This document shows positions 48,322 through 59,991 of a DNA stretch of 64,000 bases, piece by piece. Made by a program: the position numbers and the translations under genes. Origin of the DNA: Bolinopsis microptera (taxonomy: Eukaryota; Ctenophora; Tentaculata; Lobata; Bolinopsidae); NCBI RefSeq assembly GCF_026151205.1, contig NC_087084.1:720312-784311 (forward strand). Reading direction: 5' to 3'. Below the pieces are notes generated by a model. That model was not told the DNA's origin, ran no database searches, and saw only the letters and a program-made list of their open reading frames with translations. How positions within the stretch are numbered: the stretch's first letter is position 1; every line of letters begins with the position of its first letter.

Positions 48322-51300
48322 TCTTCAGTTTCTTAGTCAGTAGTAATCCCTCCAGATCGGTACTAGCTGTAATATCTTCTGCTTCTATTTTCAGTGTGTC
48401 GTCCAATGTTACAGAGATCTGAGAACATTCCCTCAAGTTAGAGTTATTTTATAATAATAAGGATGGTAAGATCAGTGCGTATTGGTGAGGTTTAACGAGG
48501 TAAAATAATATTGTTAATTGTGGTTTATTATGTCAAGTGAGGTTTCGCGAGATTAAGCGAGGTTTAGTGAGGATAGGTGAGGTTACTTGAGGTATAAGTG
48601 AGGTATAAGTGAGGTATAAGTGAGGTATAAGTGAGGTATAAATGAGGTATAAGTGAGGTTTCGTGAGATTAAGTGGTGTTACTTGAGGTATAAGTGAGGT
48701 TAAGTGAGGTTACTTGAGTATAGGTGGGTATAATTGGGGTATAAGGGGGGGGGGGGTGTCATGTCCGTCTATGTCCGCCTATGTCCTGTCCTTTTTGGAT
48801 TCTATGAGACAACGGGACGTGTTTTTTTGGACCTTGCGGACACGGACGGACATTGGCGGACTCGGACGGACATTGGCGGACTCGGACGACATTGGCGGAC
48901 TCGGACGGACATTGGCGGACCCGTACGGACATTGCGGTCCCGGACGGACAGTGGCGGACTTGGATGGACATTGGGTGGACATTAGCGGACAAAAATTTTG
49001 AGGACTGAAGAGTACTGAAGAGTACTGAAGAGTACTGAGGAGGATGGCTGAGAAGGATGGCTGAGGAGGATGACTGATCACTGAGGAGGATGACTGAGGA
49101 GGATGACTGAGAGGGAGGAGAAGATCAGGAAGACCCTGGAGGAGGAGGACCCAGAAGGAGGACCTATGAGGAGGAGGAGGAGAACTGAGGAGGATGATCT
49201 AGAGGAGGGAGGAGGACTCAGAGGGAGGAACTGAGAAGGAGGAGGACTGAGGAGGATGGCTGAGGAGATGGCTGAGGGAGGATGACTGAGAGGGAGGAGG
49301 AGAGGAAGAGGGGGAAGAGGACTGAGGAGGAGGAGGGAGAAGGACAGAGGAGGAGAAGGAGGACCCAGAGGGAGGAGGACCCAGGAGGAGGAGGACCCAG
49401 GAAAAGGCCCCAGGAGGATGAGAACTGTTGAGGACTGATGAGGAGGACTGAGGACGATGAGGAGGAGTAGGATGAGGACTGAGAGGGGAGGAGAAGAGAC
49501 TGGGGAAGATCAGGAAGACCCAGAGGACCCAGGAGGAGGAGGTGGACCCAGGAGGAGGAGGAGACTGAGAGGACTGAGAGGGAGGACTGACGATGACTGA
49601 GAAGGAGGAGGACTGAGGAGTACTGAGGAGGAGGACTGAGGAGAACTGAGGAGGAGGAGGAGGAGGAGGAGGACTGAATAGGGAGGAGGAAAGGAGGGGG
49701 ACTGGGAGAGGACTGGGGAGGAGGAGGACTGATGAGAAGGATGAGGAGGAGGACTCAGGAGGAGGACTCAGAGGAGGACTTAGGAGAAATGAGAAGGAGA
49801 CTGAGGAGAACTTAGGAGGGAGGAGGAGGAGGGACTGAATAGGAGGAGGAGAAGAGGGGGACTGGGAGAGGACTGGGGAGGAGGAGGACTGATGAGAAGG
49901 ATGAGGAGGAGGACCCCAGGAGGAGGAGGACTGAGTGACCGAGGAGGAAGATGAAGAGGAGGAGGAGGACCCAGGGAGGAGGAGGGACTGAGGAGGAGGG
50001 ACTGAGGAGGACTGAGGAGATGGCTGAGGAGGATGACTGAGAGGGAACTGGGAAGAGAGGAGGGGACGGAGGAGGAGGAGGAGGACTGAGAGGACTGAGA
50101 AGGAGGGAGGAGGAGGATGAGGACTGAATAGGAGGAGGAGGATGGAGGACTGAGGAGAAGGATGAGGAGGAGGACTGAGGAGACTGAGGACTGAGGAGGA
50201 AGAGGGAGGAGGATGAAGAGGAGGAGGAGGACCCAGGAGGAGGACCCAGGAGGAGACTCAGGAGGAGGAGGAGGACTGGGGAGGAGAAGGACTGTTGACG
50301 ACTGATGAGGAGGACTGAGGACGAGGAGGAGGAGTAGGAGGAGGACTGAGGAGGGGAGGAGGAAGAGGACTGAGGAAGATCAGGAAGACCCAGGGGGAGG
50401 AGGAGGAAGAGTAGGAGGATGAAGCATCTAAATGTTATTTCCATTTTTGGCCGTTATTGTCCATTTTTGTCCGCTCTATTTTTTGTCCGTTTTGAAAATA
50501 TAGGGTACCGAACGGACAAAAACATGATCCCCTATAACAGCAAAAATTGAACATTTTATTTAGCAATTTAGGTGTCCATTAATGTCCGCCTATGTCCGCC
50601 TATGTCCGTCTATGTCCGCCTATGTCCGTCTATGTCCGCCTATGTCCGCCTATGTCCGCCTATGTCCTGTCCTTTTTGGATTCTATGAGACAAGCGGACA
50701 TAGACGGACGTGACACCCCTATAAGTGAGGTTTCACGAGATAAAGTGAGGTATAAGTGAGGTATAAGCGAGGTTTAGTGAGGTATAAGTGAGGTGTACTA
50801 ATAACAGGTGACATCCTACCTTTGGTATAGCGTACTGTAGCCACACGTAAAGGAAAGGTTTAGAGTCCCCCTCATTGTCTGGTATAACACTACCACTATC
50901 AGTATAGTACACTAGATCTGGTAGGTAGGTGTGGATTGAGGAGATCTCAGAGCCTGAGGGGGATATTACAGTGTTAATATCTGGAGGGGGATATAATCTT
51001 AGTACTATATAGTATATACTTATATATATAATAAAGCGAGACGATATTATATATGGATGGATGTGTTTATCCGTACCATTTTACTGACACCACGGCATCA
51101 ACTTTAACGCGACATTCCGCAAAAACCGTAAAATATATAATAGAGGGGTTGTTTATCTAGCGTTAACATTTCACATCACAGCTACTACACATGTTACTAC
51201 ACATGTTACTACACATGTTACTACACGACACATGTTACTACACATGATACTACACATGTTACTACACATGTTACTACACATGTTACTACACATGTTACTA

Positions 51301-54300
51301 CACATGTTACTACACATGTTACTACACATGTTACTACACATGTTACTACACATGTTACTACACATGTTACTACACGTGTTAATACACAAGTTACTACACA
51401 TGTTACTACACATGTTACTAACACATGTTACTACACATGTACTACCATGTTACTACAACATGTTACTACACATGTTACTACTCATGTTACTACACATGTT
51501 ACAAAACATGTTACTTTCCAAAGTTACTACACATGTTAAATAAACATGTTACTAAAACCCCTGTTTACTACACGTGTTTTTCTACACGTGTTACTTAAAA
51601 CATGTTTTCTACACATGTTTCACACATGTTACTACACACAATACACTGCACTAGTTACCTGTGGTAGATACTTGAGTGAGAGGAGTGTCCAGACTACTAG
51701 CCACACTAAACGAGCGTGTAAGGGAGGCCACTACACGTAACACTAGTCTTATCTGCAGTGGTAATCAATTAGTTAATTAGCAAACTAATTGGTTAGTTGA
51801 CTGGGTAATTGCAGTGGTGATTAATCAATTAGTTAATTAGCAAACTAATTGGTTAGTTGACTGGGTAATTGCAGTGTTAATCAATTAGTTAATTAGCAAA
51901 CTAATTGGTTAGTTGACTGGGTAATTGCAGTGTTAATCAATTAGTTAATTAGCAAACTAATTGGTTAGTTGACTGGGTAATTGATTAATGAATACAATAA
52001 TTGTGTTGATGGAATTCGGAGAGATATGAACTGTATTATGAACCTATATAATATGAACCTATACCTGATCCAGATGTACAGCTACTGATATGGGATGGGT
52101 GTCAGCGTGTAAACAAATGTCATTACTTCCTCTGCTGCCCAGAGCTAGTACCACCTGAGAAACATGTCTCTTAATTATTTTAATGTTAATTTAATTAATT
52201 ATTAAGTTATTTTAATGTTAATTACTTGATTAGCAATATTAGAAATATTAGCATCCTTATAAAGATGTATAATTGAAGTTAAAATGACAGATTTTTGATT
52301 GAACATTTTATTTATTCGCTCCAAACCGAGTAATAACTGTACGATATGCAAATTTTCCATCGGTTTATTGATTAATTAACTAATTAGCTAATTAGCTCAC
52401 GTCAAGAGACAGAGGAGCAAGGAGCGGTTGAACAGTGTGGAGACGGTGGTACAGCCAAGTTGCTGAGGGATATCTTCCAGGGTAGAGTTTTTATAATCAG
52501 TAGGATTACCTACTAGTCCACCTGTTGTAGTTACTGATAGGGGTAATTCCCTGGGGAGAAAGGGTTTTATAATCAGTAGGATTACCTACTAGGTCCACCA
52601 GTTGTAGTTACTGATAGGGGTAATTCCTGGGGAGAAAGGGTTTTTATAATCAGTAGGATTACCCACTAGTCCACCAGTTGTAGTTACTGATAGGGGTAAT
52701 TCCTGGGAGAAAGGGTTTATAATCAGTAGGATTACCTACTAGTCCACCTGTTGTAGTTACTGATAGGGGTAATTTCCTGGGGAGAAAGGGTTTTATAATC
52801 AGTAGGATTACCTACTAGTCCACCTGTTGTAGTTACTGATAGGGGTATTCCTGGGGAGAAAGGGTTTTATAATCAGTAGGATTACCTACTAGTCCACCAG
52901 TTGTAGTTACTGATAGGGGAAATTCTGGGGAGAAAGGGTTTTATAATCAGTAGGATTACCCACTAGTCCACCAGTTGTAGTTACTGATAGGGGTAATTCC
53001 TGGGGAGAAAGGGTTTTATAATCAGTAGGATTACCTACTAGTCCACCAGTTGTAGTTACTGATAGGGTTAATTCCTGGGGAGAAAGGGTTATATAATCAG
53101 TAGGATTACCTACTAGTCCACCTGTTGTAGTTACTGATAGGGGTAATTCCCTGGGAGGAAAGGGTTTTTATAATCAGTAGGATTACCCACTAGTCACCAG
53201 TTGTAGTTACTGATAGGGGTAATTCCTGGGGAGAAAGGGTTTTAAAATCAGTAGGATTACCTACTAGTCCACCTGTTGTAGTTACTGATAGGGGGTAATT
53301 CCTGGGGAGAAGGGTTTTATAATCAGTAGGATTACCCACTAGTCCACCTGTTGTAGTTACTGATAGGGGTAATTCCTGGGGAGAGAGGGTTTTATAGTCA
53401 GTAGGATTACCTACTAGTCCACCAGTTGTAGTTACTGATAGGGTAATTCCTGGGGAGAAAGGGTTTTATAATCAGTAGGATTACCTACTAGTCCACCAGT
53501 TGTAGTTACTGATAGGGGTAATTCCTGGGGAGAAAAGGGTTTTATAATCAGTAGGATTACCTACTAGTCCACCGGTTGTATGTTACTGATAGGGGTAATT
53601 CCTGGGGAGATAGGGTTTTTATAATCAGTAAGGGGAGGATTACCCACTAGTCCACCTGTTGTAGTTTACTGATAGGGTAATTCCTGGGGAGAAAGGGTTT
53701 TATAATCAGTAGGATTACCCACTAGTCCACCAGTTGTAGTTACTGATAGGGGTAATTCCTGGGGAGAGAGGCATATTACAGACTTTTAGAGAGTTACTTT
53801 AACTCACTATGAAGTTACTATTACTCACTATAAAGTTACTATAACTCACTACAGAGTTACTATTCCTCACTATAAAGTTACTATTCCTCACTATAAAGTT
53901 ACTATTCCTCACTATAGAGTTACTATTCCTCACTATAGAGTTACTATAACTCACTATAAAGTTACTATTCCTCACTATAAAGTTACTATTCCTCACCTGA
54001 GGGTTGATAAGTCCACAAGTTGTAGTCTGGTTAGTAACGAGTAGAGCAGGTAAGCAGATCAGCACTGCGTCCAGATCCGCGCTGTTCTGCGCGTACTCTA
54101 ACACGTCCCCTTGAGGTGAGCCACACCCTGCTGAGCTGACTAGCAGTACTATTGGGGACACCACCATCTGGAGAGAGGAGGGAGGTTAGTGGGATGTTAG
54201 TGGGGAGGTTAGTTGGGAGGTTAGTGGGGAGGTTAGTGGGGAGGTTAGTGGGGAGGTTAGTGGGGAGGTTAGTGGGGAGGTTAGTGGGGAGGTTAGTGGG

Positions 54301-57300
54301 GAGGTTAGTGGGGAGGTTAGTGGGGAGGTTAGTGGGAGGTTAGTGGGGAGGTTAGTGGGAGGTTAGTGGGGAGGTTAGTGGGGAGGTTAGTGGGGAGGTT
54401 AGTGGGGAGGTTAGTGGGGAGGTTAGTGGGGAGGTTAGTGGGGGAGGTTAGTGGGGGAGGTTAGTGGGGAGGTTAGTGGGGAGGTTAGTGGGGAGGTTAG
54501 TGGGGAGGTTAGTACTCTAACACGTCCCCTTGAGGTGAACCACACCCTGCTGAGCTTATTAGCACTACTATTGGGGACACCACCATCTGGAAGGAGAGAG
54601 GAGGTTAGTGGGGAGGTTAGTGGGGAGGTTAGTGGGGAGGTTAGTGGGGAGGTTAGTGGGGAGGTTAGTGGGGAGGTTAGTGGGGAGGTTAGTGGGGAGG
54701 TTAGTTGGGAGGTTAGTGGGGAGGTTAGTGGGGAGGTTAGTGGGGAGGTTAGTGGGGAGGTTAGTGGGGAGGTTAGTGGGGAGGTTAGTGGGGAGGTTAG
54801 TTGGGAGGTTAGTGGGGAGGTTAGTGGGGAGGTTAGTGGGGAGGTTAGTGGGGAGGTTAGTGGGGAGGTTAGTGGGGAGGTTAGTGGGAGGTTAGTGGGG
54901 AGGTTAGTGGGGAGGTTAGTGGGGAGGTTAGTGGGGAGGTTAGTGGGGAGGTTAGTGGGGAGGTTAGTACTCTAACACGTCTCCTTGAGGTGAGCCACAC
55001 CCTGCTGAGCTTACTAGCAGTACTATTGGGGACACCACCATCTGGAGAGAGGAGGGGAGGTTAGTGGGGATGTTAGTGGGGAGGTTAGTTGGGAGGTTAG
55101 TGGGGAGGTTAGTGGGGAGGTTAGTGGGGAGGTTAGTGGGGAGGTTAGTGGGGAGGTTAGTGGGGAGGTTAGTGGGGAGGTTAGTGGGGAGGTTAGTGGG
55201 GAGGTTAGTGGGGAGGTTAGTGGGGAGGTTAGTGGGGAGGTTAGTACTCTAACACGTCCCCTTGAGGAGAACCACACCCTGCTGAGCTTATTAGCAGTAC
55301 TATTGGGGACACCACCATCTGGGGGGAGAGAGAGGAGTTTAGACTCAACTTTTATCATAAAGTTGAGGGGATCAGAGTTTAGACACAACTTTTATCATAA
55401 AGTTGGAGGTATATACTCCTATATTATAGTATCCTTACCTTCTTATTTTATATTATAAAGCATGTTTTAATTTTACCTGCACAGCAAGATACTCCACTAC
55501 ATGCCACAAACTAGTTACCTGGTTACCTGGTTACCTGGTTACCTGGTTACCTGGTTACCTGGTTAATTTTACCTGCACAGCAAGATACTCCACTACATGC
55601 CACAAACTAGTGCTTTCCACCGAGTCAGTGACACGTGACGAGGAGCCACTAGCTGACACGTCACGTGGTATGACGTCATGTGCTGTGACGTCACGCGGTA
55701 TGACGTCATGTGTTGTGTCGTCATCAGGAGAGTACCGTGTGTCGGGGACTTTATTGTCTGGAAGAGTGGTCATTATACACCTCAGTCCTCAGAAAATGAG
55801 CATGTAGCATGTAACCTCAGTCCTCAGGGGTGTAGTACCTCTGGTCCTCAGTATCATTATAAACATACTCAAACTCTCAACAATTAGAGCAACTAATCTG
55901 TTTAATTAACCTGATGGTGTGGAAGCAGGAGTAGTGAAGTTGTTAGGAGAGGGGCCTGTGGAAGAGGGTGCTGTGGAAGAGGGAGCAGTGGAAGAGGCGG
56001 GTGTAGAGCTAGCTACACTTTCTAGTGAACAAGACCTGAGGTTTATAATTGAGTATCAGTAACCAACTAGTAACCAACTAGTAACCAACTAAGGATGCTA
56101 CTGTTTAAACTAAACTAATTTCAATAAAGTACTTTAAAGATTTTGCATTCGATTTTGAAAATCTTGGACCTCGTTTTTTGATGATTTTTCGAGGTCCACG
56201 ATTTTCAAAATCGAACAAAAAAATTTAAAGGCCTATCTCAAAATTCTGTCGGGCTCATTTCTTCTAAATGATCCCTAGAACATATCCTGAAAGTTTCAGG
56301 GTGATTGCTCAAAGAATGTAGGAGAAGATAGATTTTTAGACTAGATTTTCAGGGCACGCGATCAAAAATCGCTGGCCCAATACAATTACACACACGCGCT
56401 GACCTTTGACCGGCAATAATTTTGGCTAGGAACGATATTTTTCCACGGGATCAAAAGCATCTGATAGATATTACCCCCCTCTATCAGAAACAACTAAAAA
56501 ATCGATTTTGAGACAATTTCCATGAAGACCACCCCCTGGCCCTTAATAATGTTATCGTAGTGTTGAGTAGTGGTGACTACTAAAACCGCTCACCTCACAT
56601 AAGTACCAGAGTTGACAGGGGGCTGATAAGCAAGGAGAGCAGGAAGGGCTTTGTCCCAACATATCACTACACCGCTACTGTGCACTATTAACACTGGCCT
56701 GTCTGATGGGGTCGAACCTGAGCAAAACACAAGGATATATTTTATAAGGGAAAATGTAAAACACAAGGATATATTTTATAAGGGAAAATGTAAAACACAA
56801 GGATATATTTTATAAAGGAAAATGTAAAACACAAGGATATATTTTATAAGGGAAAATGTAAAACACAAGCATATATTTTATAAGGGAAAATGTAAAACAC
56901 AAGGATATATTTTATAAAGGAAAATGTAAAACACAAGGATATATTTTATAAGGGAAAATGTAAAACACAAGCATATATTTTATAAGAAAAATGTAAAACA
57001 CAAGGATATATTTTATAAAGGAAAATGTAAAACACAAGGATATATTTTATGAAGGAAAATGTAAAACACAAGGATATATTTTATAAAGGAAGATCTAAAA
57101 TATCATTGAAACTCTTTAAAACACGCAGATTTTTTACCAACGTAAATTTACGAGACAAGTGCAATTCTTCTTGTAATATGATAAATATTAGAACGGTTAT
57201 GATAAAGTTATAGAACTGGGTACCACGTGTACTTACTGGTGGTAAAGGGAACGTGAGGCCACTGAACAGTAACACTCAATAAACTGGGTACCACGTGTAC

Positions 57301-59960
57301 ATCAGAAGGTTGCTCCAGCGACCTGAACAGTTAGGTGACATAGGTAGGTGATTACTTACTAATTGATAATTCTTTACTTATTAACATCAGTTACTAAATT
57401 TTGTAACCAAATTTTGTAAATTCAAATTTAATCATTAGTTTAGTAGTGATTATATTACCTGTATACATCTTTAGTGAAGTAGGGCCCAGATAAAATGCAT
57501 ACCGCCTCATCCGCTGTAACGAAATAATTGTTAGCACATAATTTAGTTAGCACATAGTTTTATAGTTTAGTTAGTACTTTAGTACAAAGTTCATATCCAT
57601 TGTTCATTCTCGTTGTAGTCTCTGACATTTAAATAATTTATGTTTTGCACTATTATTTTACAGCAGTTATTTGTTAATAAAATAAAAAATAGCGAGAATA
57701 AAATAAATCTGATCAGCTAACCAAAATATAAGCCAATTAAAAATCAATCTATACTAAATACAGGGTGGGCCAAAAGTCAGTGTGCAAACGTTGGCCTTAA
57801 TAGCTCAGTCACTGAGTGCCCAATTGAAATAATTTGTTCTGGTATGACTTACTACCACCACTGGTTCGAGAAATTTGTTTGATAACTTCGTCATTTCTAA
57901 TCCATTCAACATTTAATAATCTACCGTCTCTGAAAAATTAGGCGTCCACCATGTTCAGAGAGAATAAGATAGGTGTTTTAATATTGAATGGGCGTAGTCT
58001 AAAACACTCGAATTTTCAAATTTGGCGACGGAATCCTCGAACAAGTAGGTACAGCAAAGCAACAACTCTCAAATATAAAACACGGCGGAGGTATAAGACA
58101 AACTTTTGCGCACTAACTTTTGCCCCCCGGCCCCCCCCCCCTGTATATTTATCAGGAGATAATAATAATAAATAATTAAACATACTAAATTTGTAGATAA
58201 AGAGCCCCCCCCCCCCCCCGCTGTATATTTATCAGGAGATAATAATAATAAATTATTTAACATACTAGATTTGTAGAGAAAGAGCCCCCCCCCCCTGTAT
58301 ATTTATCAGGAGATAATAATAATAAATAATTAAACATACTAGATTTGTAGAGAAAGAGCCCCCCCCCCCCTGTATATTTATCAGGAGATATTAATAAATA
58401 ATTAAACATACTAGATTTGTAGAGAAAGAGCCCCCCCCCCCCCCTGTATATTTATCAGGAGATAATGATAATAAATAATAACACATACTAGATTTGTAGA
58501 GAAAGAGCCCCCCCCCCGCTGTATATTTATCAGGAGATATTAATAAATAATTAAACATACTAGATTTGTAGAGAAAGAGCCCCCCCCCCCCCTGTATATT
58601 TATCAGGAGATATTAATAAATATTTAAACATACTAGATTTGTAGAGAAAGAGCCCCCCCCCCTGTATATTTATCAGGAGATAATAATAATAAATATTTAA
58701 ACATACTAGATTTGTAGAGAAAGAGCCCCCCCCCCCTGTATATTTATCAGGAGATAATAAATTATTTAACATACTAGATTTGTAGAGAAAGAGCCCCCCC
58801 CCCCCCCCCTGTATATTTATCAGGAGATAATAAATTATTTAACATACTAGATTTGTAGAGAAAGAGCCCCCCCCCCCCCTGTATATTTATCAGGAGATAA
58901 TAAATTATTAAACATACTAGATTTGTAGAGAAAGAGCCCCCCCCCCCCTGTATATTTATCAGGAGATAATAATAACATAATTAAACATACTAGATTTGTA
59001 GAGAAAGAGCCCCCCCCCCCCCCCCCTGTATATTTATCAGGAGATAATAATAATAAATAATTAAACATACTAGCCCCCCCCCCCCCCCCTGTATATTTAT
59101 CAGGAGATAATAATAATAATAAATAATTACTAGATTTGTAGAGAAAGAGCTCAGCGCCCCTGTATATTTATCAGGAGATAATAATAAATAACATACTAGA
59201 TTTGTAGAGAAAGAGCTCAGCGCCGCGCAGTGTCAACATAGCAGAGTTAACTACCGTAGTTTGACAATACTTCATCCCAATGTGCGAAACACACAGTTCT
59301 ACACTCAACTGCTCTTCTGTGATATAATAGTGTTATTAACTAATTAACTAATTAAATAATACCATATTATTAGTATCAAATTAATGGTTGTTTTATTAAG
59401 GGTTCCCTTAAAATCGCGGTTTAAATTTATTTCATTTGAAAATTGACAGCCTCTTAAAAAACCTGCTCCCTTAATCACTTTTTCTTAACTGACATAACCC
59501 TAACCTATATCTAGAGCTTGCTGGGCTAGTGTTCTGAGTGCAGTGTCTAACCTATATCTAGAGCTTGCTGGGCTAGTGTTCTGAGTGCAGTGTCTAACCT
59601 ATATCTAGAGCTTGCTGGGCTAGTGTTCTGAGTGCAGTGCCGTGTAACAACTCCCCCTCCAACACTCCACCACACAGTTTGTTAGTCCAGTAATATAGGA
59701 AGTGATAGGAGAGGTGAACTTGTGGCATTGTCAGCATCACCGTGATCTGGGGCACTTCTAGTCGCACCTCTAATAAACCTTGCATTGTGGAGACCCTGAG
59801 GGAAGTAATAATAATAATAATACTATAGTATACTATATAATACATACTAAGTAGATATTATGGAAGAGGAATTAAAGTGAAAGATAAAGTAGACCCTGAT
59901 AACTGTACGTAAGTTTGTAAGAATGTAGCAGGTAAGACTTTGTGAGGCAGAAGATAAGTG

Positions 59961-59991
<31 letters not shown>

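Noticed and set aside
49812..50444. 210-codon Ser/Pro/Leu-rich minus-strand frame
   Set aside because: Low-complexity translation of the GA tract inside an intron.
51030..51135. Possible gene or regulatory element shared with 11010-11110
   Set aside because: Shared words lie in unrelated introns, which fits an old dispersed repeat better.
51171..51543. MCSN and LLHM repeat proteins
   Set aside because: Antisense and sense readings of the 12-bp ACACATGTTACT array.
54152..55388. GRLV/GEVS and TSPL repeat proteins
   Set aside because: Readings of the 12-bp GTTAGTGGGGAG array; the strand and frame are incompatible with the flanking VPS13B exons except for the short exon copies.
55911..56035. 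Match of the Ser/Thr/Pro-rich exon to a later part of human VPS13B (similar SVATSTPASS word)
   Set aside because: Low-complexity similarity; the order of the flanking exons places it in the earlier linker, so I did not use it as an anchor.
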